From positions 1-64,000 of the forward strand of contig VXBM01001574.1 of the NCBI GenBank assembly GCA_013400155.1: DNA of 64,000 bases, in the 5' to 3' direction. Every line of letters starts with the position of its first letter. Positions within the stretch are counted from its first letter, which is position 1. Positions 36,182 through 49,700 of the stretch are shown here, piece by piece. This DNA comes from Helopsaltes ochotensis. Taxonomy: Eukaryota; Chordata; Aves; Passeriformes; Locustellidae. The position numbers and the translations under genes were made by a program. The notes below the pieces were generated by a model. The model had not been told where the DNA came from, did not search any database, and saw nothing but the letters and a program-made list of their open reading frames with translations.

Positions 36182-39100
36182 GTGAGTAGAGTGTATTTTT
36201 GTGCTTAGTGACGTTAGCATAAAACAGTAAATCAGCTGAAAAGCTTATAAGTGATAAACATGTTTTCTTTTTGCTCCCTGTCAATGCAGCATGATGTTTC
36301 TTGCTTCTGCTACATACAAAAAGTAACAGTAAACGAAGGTGCTTTCTGTGACTTTTATAGATTAGTGTCTGAATGCCAATAAATGGAGCATGGCATTGCT
36401 GCATGATAAAAATACTGTTTTGTTGCAATAAATACTGTCCTGTCCTAAACATTTACTATGGAAGTCATTGATGCCACATTCAATAGGCAGGGAACTAAGG
36501 GGGAAGGGGTGGAGAAGAGGAGATATCCTATACAAGGAGCAAACAACACTCTCTACAGTCACAAAGGTAGCTGAAGCTGTGTGCAGTTCTTAGGAAATTA
36601 TTTCCGTTTCCTAAAAAAATTTCTTGACTTGCGTCAGACTCCCTTATCAGGCTTTCTTTTTCATTAACGTAACTGTTGTTTGCTCCTCTAAATATTGTAC
36701 AGGAGATGTTAAAGCCCAAGTTGTTATCAGTGTAGAACAAATATGGGACTGAAAAGTTCTAGTAGAAGAGGCACACTGTAGAAATCCAGTGTAATGAGGC
36801 AAGACTTCCTCAGTGTCCAAGTGGGACTTGTGGCTGGATAAATAGTAACTGAAACAGCTTTCTGAGGAAGCATAAACAAACTGTCCTATGAACTGTCATT
36901 ATCTTCAATTTTGCAGAAAAATGAAGAATTAAAGTGTTTGACACCAATTTTTCTATTCAAATAGCTTGTTTTCCAAACAGAAAGCTGAAAAAATGACTAA
37001 TTTCTATAGCTGAGACAAAATCAATACATTATTTTGATTTTAACAGGAACTTCCTTTGTTGAATGTTTGCAAAAGATAGTTTGAAGTGGAAACACTTCCT
37101 ATAACAGCCTAAAGAGAGCACTTATCAGATCCCCAACTATATTTGGAGGTTGCTTAGAGACAGCAGTTGTGATTACAAAAATAAGTTGGAAAATACAACA
37201 TCTACGTTGATCTTGCTGCACTCTTTGGCTAGCCCAAGATAACATCAAAAATGTTAATAAGTCATTGTTATCTAGTTAGTTATTGGACTTCTTTTTGAGT
37301 TCTTGAAACCAGAGTAGTTTGAGTTAATTTCAAGGTTGAATTGTCATATTTCTGTATCCTTCTCTAAAAATGAAAATTATTTATTGTGTTCAGGAGAATG
37401 ATAGTTGTGCAATTTAATATATTTGAGGAACTATTTAATGGAATTCTTTTTTCTTGCAGTACAATAAAATGGCATAAAATATCTCAAAAATTAAAATGCT
37501 TAATGTAGTTTCATTTGAAATCAGAAGGGGTATACAAATTGCTAAGTTTTGAGTTAATAATAATATTGCATGAATTTGCAGAAAAAGCTGTAGATGTATT
37601 GACTTGTGAAATTCTTAAGCAGGAGTTCTGTGGATCTTGCATAAATTTAAATCACTTCAAGCACAATTCTCTGTGAAACAGGACAAGTGTTGAACTAAAG
37701 TAAAATTGCATTTAAAGGAGTAAGGTCCAGAGTCAGTCTAAATGCAGATCAGTTTGTCATGATCATCTGGTATAAGATCTTATTGCTGAAGAGTTTTCCT
37801 TAGAAACATCTTCAGTCTTATTGATCTTGGTGCAAATCAAAATAAACATTAAGTCTCTTTCTGCTGAATTGCTTTACAGAATACCAAAGAGCAGCATATC
37901 TGCAAGCAGGTCTGCCTCATAAGTTACCCTTGCCTGAATCCATAATTGCCTTTTGTTCTTTACAAACAAAACCTTGTTTCTGTAAGTGTCAGATGATTAG
38001 CTCTGATCTGTACCTTCATGAATGCAACAAATGCCACCTTTTTCATAAAACAATAAAAGGGTGATCTGTTTGCGTGTTGGGTTTGTTTCCTTCACAAAAG
38101 GACAGACAAGGTTCCTTATCTTCTTTGTTTCTTATTATTAGTGCAGGATAGATTACCTTCAGCTCTGTGTCCTGTAAATTTCTTCCCAACCTTCAGAAAT
38201 CAAGTAAGACCTTCAGTTCACTGTCATCCATCATAACTATCTCCAATTTGCCAAGACCGTCTTTTCTCCTTGCTGCCAGATCTCAATTGTTTTAAAAATG
38301 CAAGTTTGGCGTTGTCTGAGTATCAGTAAAATACAGCACATTTAATTAGGCACTGTTTGATTTTAAACACTTCTCCTCCTTTGAATTAATTGCTGCATTT
38401 ACGTTGCTTTGAATATACTGGGTGTGGCTGTTATGGGATAAAGACTTCTAGTATCTCCCTGAGGAGAAGCAGGGTCCAGTGCTATGTGGTGCTTTATGTT
38501 GTATAGGTTACAGTACAGCCCTCCTGACACAGAAAGGGAGAGTTGCTTTCAAATGATACTGCTTCTAAGCTTATTTTAGAAAGTATAAATGCATGGCTCC
38601 TTTCTATCTCCATTTTGCAGGTAGATTATAATGACTGTTGTGTCTTGAAGGCAAGTCATAACTGTCATGCTGTATTTCTCAGAAGGACAAAAATAAGATG
38701 GCATTTGAGAGGTGTATTACACATAGATGTGGCTTGAGAAATATCATCCTGAAATACAGACACTATTCCTAGGCTAGGAGAAGAGGAAAATGACCAGTGG
38801 GGTGTTGATGGGAGATAGTGTTGTTTTAGCACCTTGTACAAATTACTAGTAGTAGAGCTATTCTGTAGCTGAAAACTTCTTGCTGAACTTGGAAATTACT
38901 TTTTTTTTGTCCTAAACTCAGGCCATGAAAACAACTTGTGAAGTCAAGGAACTGCCTTGATCTTGCTGATATTCTTCAGGCAGTGTGTGTGGAAGGCTGT
39001 ATGTGATAAGTTGAGAAAGTCTTTAGACTGGCAGACTGTAGATATATTCATGTTATGAGCAGAAGTTCCTTTCTCTCACATGTGTGCATCAAGAATAATA

Positions 39101-42100
39101 TACTCTCAAAGGAGCACTGAAACATACGTGAACTGAAACATTTCTCCTTGAAGCCAGTGTCACACAACATGCCTCTGACCATTGGCGATGTTGTTTCAGC
39201 ACGTCTGTGCAATGTTTTTATTTCCTTTGTACTGGCCATGTTAGGGTTTAGTGTGTTGTAGCAACTGTTTGAAAAGACAGAAATATTCTTACTGCTTTGG
39301 TTCCATGAGCTGTACAACTGTTTCTAGATTAATCAAATGGATTGGAATAGCTCAGCATCTGTTTGCACCATATCTGTCCATTAGCAAAATAGGGCATATC
39401 TCCTGGTATGACTTCTTCCAGGAGAACTAATTCTTCTCTGACTATCCCTAGTAGAGAGTAGGCCCTGAGTAAGTGCTGTTAGTTTTTAATACTTTAACCT
39501 TCATGTTTCAGGTTACTGTTAACAATGCTACCTAAAGCAGAGTTTTATTAAGCTACCTTCCTATTGTGAAAGTGGCAAAATCACAATTTTCCCCCTTTTT
39601 TCATAGCATTCTGCCACCAACCACTCAAACTAGGAGCTATTCTTCTCTAAGCCTTCTGAACTAATTTTAAAACTAGTGAGTGTTGCTGCACTAGCAGAGA
39701 ACTCTTTCTAGAAATGTTTTCTGCACTTAAGTGACTGTAAGGGCTTTTTTAATTATCTGAAGGTGTGTTTCATGTGCAGTATTGCCCGTTTGTTATTGTA
39801 ACTTGTGGGCATAGTATAATTAATCAGCAAATGAAAAAGGACCTTTCCTGGAGGCAGAAGGGGAGCGTTTAATAAATACTCGCAATCTGCAAACCCCAAA
39901 GTACTATTATTTAGTAAGATCCTGCTCCTCCCACTTTGAACTTTTTTTTGTCGTTTCTTTTATGGAGTGTGGAGGTGTACGAATATTTTTAAAACCTGCC
40001 AAAATTTATATCCAAAACTGTTTTGGCAGTGTATAGCAATGTGTCTTTTCAAACTCTAAGTTTATTAATATAGCCTAGGCAATTAATTGTGCATGTGTTT
40101 AAACAATATATTAATTTAAATTAAAGGATTCAAAATCTTCCCCCCACCCTAGTCTTGTTTGTCTTCACTGTTCCTGCTATATTCCTTGAAATTTTGTGTT
40201 CTGGTCTGTGGTTTTTTAATTTTGGAAGTAAGCCTGATATCTATCTCAACTAAATTAACTTGTGTGAAGAATAGCATTAGCAGATATGTGGATGAATTAC
40301 TCCATACAGCATTTTTGAGAGGAGGTCATGTTGCACAACAAAGACAAGTGTATTGTCTTTTTAGATTTCCAAAAAACACTTTTCAGGCTTATTACTGGCC
40401 TCTCACAGGAAGCACAGTCCATTGCTGCTGAGGCCACACACTCAAATTACTCATCCCAACGCTGAAAAATCAAATGACCACAGTGAAATTTGGCAGTGCA
40501 AATAAGTTACTTGAGGTAGCTTTGACAATGGCAAACTGCTAACAGTTGCACAAACCCAGAAGGATTTCCCAGCAGGTGATAATTGCACTTAGAAGTAGAA
40601 AATGTTCCTAATTTAAACTGGCATTTAGTGAAACCGGAAATATAATTCTGAGTTAATACACAGAAAGGGAAGACTTGAGCTCATAGTAAGTAGTAAAGCT
40701 TGACAGCTTTCCAGAACAATACGTGGAGGTCTGTAAAAAGTGGCATAGATGGGATGAACAAGGATTTATTGTTCCTTGTGGGGAGTGATATCCTTTGTAA
40801 GGAAGGGGTGGAGATAGCAAATTACTAGGCAGCATGTTCAAACAAAGGAAGGTGGTTCATAACAAAACATGTAGCTGAGCTGCACCGTGCCAGAAGTGTG
40901 GTGGATGCCAAAGGCTTCTGCAGGAAGCACAGAGATAAGCAATGAAGGAAAAATTATTTGAGCTTTATCAAATTCAAAGACTCTAGAGCTGACTCTAAAA
41001 TGCACAGATGTATAAATACTGGAGATTAGAAGAGCATTCAAGAAATACCACTATATTATTTCATGTTACACGTATGAAAAGCTAGAGTTGTTAAAAAATA
41101 AATGAATTTTTCTCTCCCCGCTCTTACCAGGTGATAATAGTCACTGAAATTAAAAGCGTTAATATTGCTGAGGGTTTGCCAGTACTTGAGTCAAAGAGTT
41201 TCGTGTTTTGGCGTAGCACACTTTAATAATTAATCACTCTTGACACTTTAAATTGCTAATGATATTGGATGGGAACCTTTTCAGTGAACTTTAAATAAAG
41301 GAAAACACTGTTCTAAGATATGAGTCAGCTTTTGCAATGCTCCAAGAAACCTACAGCTCAAATCAAAATGTTACTTTAGTCAAACCTATATGTATTCTCT
41401 AATGCCAAGCTTGGCGTGCAAGGGATGGGAGGAGATTGTAAACTATTAAGTGCACCAACATCCATTGCTTCTGGAGTATTCGGACTCTGAGTATTTCAGC
41501 CTCTTCTGGTCATATCTAAAAGCCTGGGCTAGACAAGTGAGAATTTATTTTGGCACACACTCCAAAGGGCTTGGCCATAAGCCAGTTGTGGTTCTTACAC
41601 CATATGGCCATATAAGCTCAATCACAGAGCTGTGCTAATAAGGTTGTCATTCACTTCCAGAGCAGTTCTCCCTGCAGTGGCATGATGGAGACTCATACAA
41701 AGTTATTCATCCTCTGATCACTCTTCTTAATCTGCTCCTGCAGCCCAGTCCTGAGATGCTGCTCCATTGTCCAATTTAATCTCTTCTTTTTTTATTTGCG
41801 TGCACATGCACTGTTAGATATGAAAAAGCATGCAGGTTAAATGGGCCGACCGTGCATTACTCAGAGGAGATATAGGCTACCTGTGCTTTACATCATACTT
41901 TTCTGAAATGCTGGGTAATAAGCCATTGTGGTTAATAGTCCACAAATCTTGTTAGCAATATGTTCTTTTTTGTTTTCTTCCAGATCATTGCTTAAGATTT
42001 TAAACTGGAAAGGAAGTTCTGTAGATGCTTTTTGATAGTCTACTGGAAATTTCATGTTGACTGATTTCTTTTGCATTCTTTTCAGTAAACAGAAGGCTAT

Positions 42101-45100
42101 TTAATGTGTTCTCTATTAATCCCTTGGAGTAAATGATGCTGTTAGTAAAGACAAGAGATAAAAGTAAAGGGTTAACAACAGAAATAAAATGGAGCGTATA
42201 TGAGTACTTCATCTGGAGGTTTTGTTACAGACTAATAATTCTGCATTTTGGTAGGCTTGTACATCCGGTTATCTCTTTTATCATCAAAATTACTCCCTTT
42301 GAGCTTATGTTTTATGAATTTCAAGTTCATTTTTTCTACCTTGAATATATATATACATTTTTAAAATTATCTGCAAAATATATGTGTATTTACCCGAGGT
42401 CTATGAATTTTATCCAAGTATTGTTTGTGATATCTTCTTCCTGCATAGGACAACTATGAAACTCTACTATGGTGACTGCAACTGTGCTGGCACTCTAACA
42501 CAGTGCCCACTGTTAGTCAAATTTATAGCAGTACTGTAGATATATAGGAAAACAGTCCTCTTGTCCAAATATTCTGTGTCATGAGTGTGTACTGTAATTG
42601 CCTAGCAATAATCTTTGCTTCTTGTAGACCATGACTGCTGTGTAATTCCTTGGGAATGTTGTGTAGGAACGAACAACTTGTGATAACTGTGTTTAATAAT
42701 TTATGTGCTGTGCTTTGAGAACCGTAGCTTATATAGGCTTGGGAAATATTTGGTCTTATCCCATAATAAGGAATGTTCATTTAATTTCTTTGCACACCTT
42801 CCCCCACCCCCACCACTGGTTTGTCTGACTGGTTATTAATGAACTGTTCAGCATCACAATTTCCGTACTACTCTCAAGTTTAAGTTATCCTGTTGCCTGA
42901 CTTGGCATAAAGTGCAGTTGTTCACAAGTCATAATTCTGGCCTCTAAACTGACTCTCCGTTCTTTTGTCCTTTATCAAGAACTCGGAAGTACAGGTGTTT
43001 GAGACAAACTTGACTAATTGCCACATTAATTGTTTTATTCCATTTTCTGGAGCCTTCAGAATAATAGCAGAGGTTATTTCAAATAAAGTAAGATCTACTT
43101 GAGATTCTAGCATTTTTTCTTGTCTGTGCTCTAAGCGGGCCACATAGGCCAGATTCAGGGAAAAAAATCATAAAAAGTAGGTGACTTCAAGGGTGATTTT
43201 TCAATAAGTTTTCTCCTTATTTTCTCCTCTTTTTCTTCTGACTTAGTAGTGGGTTGCAGCTCAAGTACTAATCCTTAAAATTGAAAGCTCAAGTTTAGTA
43301 GTGGTGTTAGTTGTATTACAAGAGGATTATCACAAAGAATGTCTTTGCATGGGAAGCCTATCACAATCCACTGAAGCAAATCAGGTTATAGATGATTTTT
43401 CTCTAAGTAGAGCTCAGTTGTAAAGGTTCACTAGGAACTCCTTTTGTTGTATGGAGTTACCAGACATCTCCAGAAGTTTTGCAGTAGTGTTCTTGAGCAG
43501 ATGTCCTCCAGCAGTTTTCCACTCTCGCTTTCTCATAAGCTCAGGAAAAATATAAGTTGCTTAGCCAAGTTTAAAGGAATATGTTTCCTTTAATATTAGA
43601 GAAGGGCAGCCAAGTTCCAAATAAGCTCTTGGAGGATATTATGTTGTTCTTACGAAAGTATGCTGCAGTTTTATTAGTGGAATGTCTGGGGGAAAATGTA
43701 GAAATTACTTCCTTCAGAGTAGGAAAGTGACATTCCAAAAATGGGTGGTATAAGCAGCTGCTAAAATAGAGAAAGTATCTGATTCTGTTAAGTGTACCAA
43801 ATAACCTCAATATATAGTGTTGTAATAACCTCAAATATCTTTTTGTTTAAGATGGTGGAAATGGAAAATTATTTTCTACCTGGGAGCTTAATTTAAGAAA
43901 GTGATGTCTATCCCACTGTATAGAGTGCTCCAATCACCTCTCGGTTTCATGTGGCAGCAGAAACCCACGATGGCAACGAACACAAGAATTGACTGATATA
44001 GTAACTTTTTGTCTTAAATATGAAATATTAAATTCTAAAATTTGATAAGTTTATAAAATTAAGTTTACTTTTTCATCAGGTTATTCAGAGACAAGATGAT
44101 AATCAAGTTCCTTAATTAGTTGTACCTACTATCTTGTTATTCCCCTGATACAATCAATTCCGGAATGAGTAGTCAGCTATTCACCTGACTCATTAGCCCT
44201 GCTGAGGAAGACAGGGATTGAACCTAATGACTTTCTCTGTTGATTGCAACCTAAATTATTTTGTAATTCTAAATGTTTACTTCTGTATCAGAGTCTTCTC
44301 TAAAATATAACAGTGGTTTTCCATTCATTATGAAAACTGCAGAAGCCAAGTTAGAAAATATAAATTTTAGTAGAGTGGTCAAAATTGAATTTTTTACATT
44401 ATCCCATAAATAGGAATTGAAACTCCTCCTAGACAAAAATGGTGTTTTGAAAAGGTCAAGGTAAATTTGAAGTAAGCATAGGAAAGTATTTTGAGTGACT
44501 GTGTTTTCTTGAACCTCACCATCCACGTTAACCTTCCAGTACAGGATGATGAACATTTAATCCATTCCAAAGTCAACATACTGATAATATTTCATCTTGC
44601 AGTGTTAGGTCAAGGCTAGCTCTTACCCATCTCTGTAACAGAGGTAGAAGGGTGCCACTTTTGCAGACCACCAGTGCCTTGCTCTGAAAACCAATGTCTT
44701 GCAGCCCCTCCTGAGCTGACAAATCTATGTGTCCAAGTTTGCCTTTTCCTCCCCCAGTGCTATCGTGTGCAGGTTACACGGTGGTACACACTATCAGAAA
44801 AATTGTTTTCCACAGACTGTACTTCTTAAAGGGTTTTCCTAACTGAGATGAGATCAGTACTCACCAGCTTCTTAAAGCTTTATGTATATTACTGAGTAGA
44901 AAAACAAAAAAGCAACTGATTGTTTTCATTCCAAACTGGAAGAATGAAGAATTTCTCAGTTAGAGATTTACTGGGTTTTATGTTATTTCATGGTGAATTG
45001 TTCTATCAGTGGTTTAAAATGCAAAATAATGGTGGAAAATACAGTGCATTAGAACAGCTCTTCAAAAGTTCATTAGTGGAAGAAATACTTAAATATTATG

Positions 45101-45291
45101 ATGTTTTGTTGTGACATGGGAATCAAAGTAAGGGCTGTGAATTACTAGTTACCACTTGAATGCTTATGCACCCAGTTTTTAATTGGATTAATTGAAATTG
45201 GATTTTGAAATTAGAATTAATTTAAATTAATTAGATCTAACTGAAAAGTCTTCTGTTGGAAAGTAAATCACTGGCTCTTCATGTATTTCAG
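36182..45291 (+). other. MAN1A1: MAN1A1 intron 2
   Basis: Complete 9.1-kb phase-1 intron, from GTGAGT to TTTCAG. It contains no LINE or LTR that I can recognise, unlike intron 1. Several AT-rich stretches have the look of conserved noncoding sequence (39720-40130, 41120-41300, 41760-41890, 44090-44230), but conservation cannot be judged from one genome. An 18-bp perfect palindrome lies at 45215-45232, about 60 bp before the exon 3 acceptor. Confidence 0.85.
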
Positions 45292-45407
45292 GTAACATAC
45301 AAGGAGCAACAATCGTGGATGCCCTTGATACACTATACATCATGGAAATGAAAGAAGAGTTCAAGGAAGCCACAGAGTGGGTTGAAAAAAACTTGGATTT
45401 CAATGTG
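45292..45407 (+). CDS. MAN1A1: MAN1A1 exon 3 (GH47 catalytic domain)
   Basis: This 116-nt exon completes the split Gly codon and then encodes NIQGATIVDALDTLYIMEM, followed by KEEFKEATEWVEKNLDFNV. The acceptor is TATTTCAG and the donor GTAAGG at 45408. It leaves in phase 0. GATIVDALDTL is a signature of GH47 mannosidases and forms the second barrel helix. The amphipathic stretch KEEFKEATEWVEKNLDF is where MAN1A1 orthologues vary among themselves. No stop or frameshift is present, and the phase agrees with both neighbours. Assignment to GH47 is essentially certain; assignment to the A1 rather than A2 paralogue rests on exons 2-4 together. Confidence 0.95.
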
Positions 45408-46709
45408 GTAAGGAGTGTTGCTGATTAACATTTAATGCTCTGTTTAGTCTCCAGGGGTTCAACCGAGGACTGGGTTCTAGTACTACAAGCATGATGCAAG
45501 GCTAAAGAATTTAAGATCATTGATAGTTAAAACAAGGCAGGAAGCTGGTAGTTGGAAATTTACCGCTCTGCTTATATGCTCTTTTTCAGTCAGAGAGATT
45601 TAGGTAGATGGAAGGTGTTGCCCTGATTTTGCAGCCTTTCTGATGTGTTTCTTTGCTGTTAGAATGGAGTCAGAATCCTCAATGTTTAGGTAGTGCTTTG
45701 CCTTTCTCACGCTGGTGTTATCTGTAAGATAAGGTTTGTTTGAGGAATGGATTAGTAAATATCACATGCCTTTGGATGCAAATTGTACTGACTGACCATC
45801 AGCTGGGCCAGTGGAGAGTGGAGGTGTTCACCTTCTCATCCAATCCCTGGCATGGACCTGAGATCTACTTAAGAAAGAAAGAATAAACTAAAGGCCCTCT
45901 TTTGGGTCCTTCTCATCAAATGTCCTGTGTAGTTCTTGCTGTGCTGAACAGTCCACAGGAAGGCAATGAGCTGGACTGAAGGAAGGAAAAAGGAAATAGA
46001 GTATTTGCCGTTGTAAGGTAAAAAACAGCCTTTTCAGCTTTCTGGATAGAGGAATTGGGATCCTTCAAGCATTAATTTTTTCCTTATGTAAACCTTTTAC
46101 ATTTTCCCTTTACAAAACCTTCCACAGATTTTACTTGTGTTTAGAGAAAGGTACATGCCATACATACTACTTAGGTTCCTTTGTCTACTCCAGTAAAGTT
46201 GAGTATCATGATTTAGGCTGAACTTTTGGCACAACTGAACTGCTTTAGTCTTAGGAAGCATCAGGTCTTCACAGCTGCATGTACAAATCACCCTATTCAG
46301 TGGTAAATATGCAGCTGAGGGCAAAGTTCATTATTGAAGCTTTTATTCTAGAAAGGCCTTGAACAAGCAGGAACCTCTTCAATTAAATTGAAAAGTCTTG
46401 GGTTTGGTTTTTGGGGGTTTTTTTAATTTTCTTTTTTTGGGGGGGGCAGAGGATTTATTGTTGGGCACAGAGAGCTGATTAAGCACCTCTGATCAGTGTA
46501 GTAAAGTAAGCACAGTACACTGAGCACTTAAAAGCTCTTGTAGTTGATATGCTTAATGTTAGAAATACTTTCTGAAAACAAAGTACTCTTTCTAATAAGT
46601 TATGCAAAATTCAGGTTTAATCAGATTCTCTTCCATGCTTGAGAATTAATTATCCTTTTAAGAGTGGATATTACATAGTTTATATAAGCAGTAATTTAGT
46701 ATGCATTTA

Positions 46710-46732
46710 TATTTACATTTATAATGTAAATA
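46710..46732. repeat. Short perfect hairpin
   Basis: TATTTACATT and AATGTAAATA form 10-bp complementary arms around a 3-base loop. AT-rich and possibly a chance palindrome. No function is inferred. Confidence 0.4.
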
Positions 46733-49700
46733 GAGGATATTAAACAGTGCTCCTGCAGAAGCCTAAATGACATACTAACTTTATGTTGTGAGTAAGAATT
46801 TTTTTTTTCCTAAAGGTGTCTTTGTAAAACTAAATTCCTGTCTTGTTAGCTTGGTATTATCAAGATGTTTAAAAGACAGGATAAAACAACAGAAAATAAA
46901 CTCCACTCTAAATATTGAGCTGAGCTCTACTTGGAGGAATGTTGTAAAGCGTTGTAGAGTGATTTACATTATTAACATGAAAATCTTTCTGTTTACATAA
47001 ATCTTGCTATATTTGGTACTGGAAACTTACAGATGGTATTGCCTACATTTCCACTTTTTATTGCACCTATTTTTTTCTCAGTAATGCTTATAAGCTAAGA
47101 AAATGTCAGAAATTTTGTACTGCATTAGCTGGTCAATGCAGGAGTCAAGCAGATTTACCAAAGCAACTTCACAGATAACACTGACGTGCGTCACTAACAG
47201 TATATTGTTACTGATATTCCTGTGAATAGCAGCCTGGAGTTCAGCACCTCACAAAATTATTTTCATAATACTTCATAATCATATGTAATTGAATTTTACA
47301 TTGGCATCAGCAGCAAGTAGATGAATTTTCCCAAACTGGAACAGGGAAATAAAAATAAATAACTGCAGCACCAAATTTAATAATGGATGTCCATTTATTT
47401 AATGGCTGGATTGTTGGAAGCTACTCTACTTGCGCTTTTGTTAAGTTTTCCACTTTAAATATAGGTTTTAGATTAAAATACCATTTTGTATTTATATCTT
47501 ACAGTTCAAAGAACAGCAGTTATCTTTTGTATTTAAGCATTTATCATCTATCAGGCCTTACATGACATGGTCTGCAAAAACGTTATGTACACTATTATTT
47601 GTTTCTGTTTTAGAAACCTTTGTCCCATGAAGGTGATTTGTTTGGAACAACTGATACACTGACATATCCTTAAGAGTTATTTGTTCTGAGTGGTATAAGC
47701 TTGTGTTTGATGTTTCTGATCATTTCCTAGGCAGCAACTGCTTAATCAGCATATTTGCCCTTTATTTGCATAAATAGGATAAGTTTTTCTCTTCATTTTT
47801 TCTTAGAACCATGTCTTTCAAATCTTCAATTTTCTTTAGGATGTTCTTTACAAGAATTGCTGTGACTGTAGCAGAATTTTTTTCTCCTTATGTTCTATGT
47901 CAGTGCAGCTAGATATAGGAAAATTTTGCAAACTCTAGAAAATACTCATCAAACCATTTGGCCAGCACTCACACCACTCTCAACACCTGATCATGAAACT
48001 TTTCTAATGTCACTTTGTAAAGTAGGCACTAGTTTATCTACATGAAAGGATTTATGGAATAAAGATGACTTAATGGGAAATGACAATGTCTCTTTATGCG
48101 TTAGATTTCAATCTTGCAGTTCAATGAATTAGGTGTCAGGGTTGCTCTTCTTTACCTTTCCGAAGATAGGTTTTGATTTTGAAGGAAAATTCTAGTTAAG
48201 TCAGCAGCACCTTGCTTGGCAAACTTGTGCATTTTAGTGAGCTTGTCAGTGGATATGTTTAGAAGCTTTCCCTTTTGGAGTATAACACAGGCTATTTTCA
48301 TTACAGCTGTAGCTGGTAGCTCTGTGATTTTATAACTGAGATATCCATGTTGCAATGCTTGGAGCTTTTTTATGTCACAACTGCTGACATTTTTTTTTAT
48401 TTGAAACCTTGCTGAAGTTTCAGCTGAACTAAGCCATCCCTTCAGGAATTAAGTTGAATTTTCTGACTCTGTCAATATTATAAGAGATGTAGACATACTT
48501 GTACCTTTGGAAAGAATTGGCATTTGCAGTGGCTAAATCCATGGTCTTAGCTTTGAGTAGCAGCATGGATATGTGCTCTGTTCTCTGTTAAATCACTTCA
48601 TCTCTCTGAGGGATTCCTCTTTGCTCTTCTAATTAAGGTAGCCAAGGCTTCGTTGTGACCTCTGCACACAGGCTGCTGCCCACACGCCCCTTCGCGGTGC
48701 ACAGCCCAAGGCTGCAGCAGCTGGGCTGGGCTGTGTATCAGCAGGTTACAGGGGAGGAAAAGGGAACCAGACCTTCTTGGGGTCTTTAGGGAGCTTGGCT
48801 GTTTCCTAGCTACAACTACACACTGCTGCCTGCTCCTCTGCTCTTACTTTTTCTTATTCGTTTCAGAAGCTGCACACACATACAGAGCTTTCTGATAGAT
48901 TTCTGTACCACTACCCCACTTCTGCTTCACACTGGGGAGGAAAAAGCTATTGGTCTCTGCAGTCCAAAAGCCATGTAACGTTGAGTACATGCTTGGGAAG
49001 AGAGGAAGGAGGAAAAAGGATCTTAATGAGGCAAATGAAAGGGTCAGATGCCAGGGAGTAGTGGTGCAGGAGCTGAGCCACATGGCACAGCAGGGAAGGT
49101 TTGGGAGTTGTTAAGTATTGGAATTGATGGTGCTTTGCATCTACACCCAAACACACCTCAGTATCTTTAGGATGAGTGACTAAGTGATCCATCCACCTCT
49201 TCTTCAGCCCTTCTAAACTCCTTCTGTGCAAAAGGGCAGTTCTTGCCTGTGTTGCCTGCTGGGAGCAGTCCTTGGTCTACATGATGTCCCCTAAAGCGTG
49301 TCTGGACTTTGACTGGAACAACAGGGGCCCACACCGAGACCAGAAGGTGCTAGCAATCAAACTGTACATGGGACAGGGCTTGAATTCATACCCTGACCAA
49401 CTGACCCAGCTGTCTGATGGAAGTGTAGCCAGACAGGATCAGAATGGGAACAAGGTATGGAGCAGAAAGCCATGCACTTGTTCAGGTAAGAGGGAAATAG
49501 GGAAAGTATGAAGGGCTTTTCATTATTTGCTCTCAAAGACAGGTACTAATGAATTGAAGAACTGCACAAAGAGAGGGGAAGGAGTAAGAAGGTGAGGGTA
49601 CCCTCAGTCTCGTGTCCTACCAATGCTCTTAAGCAAAGCTGTTTAGAGGTAGGTCAGTCACTGTATCTGATTTTATATGCCACTTTTTAAGCTTGAAGGC

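Noticed and set aside
47600..47675. Exon-like stretch after TTCTGTTTTAG
   Set aside because: Its frame reaches a stop within about 20 codons, no donor follows, and it does not match MAN1A1 between exons 3 and 4.
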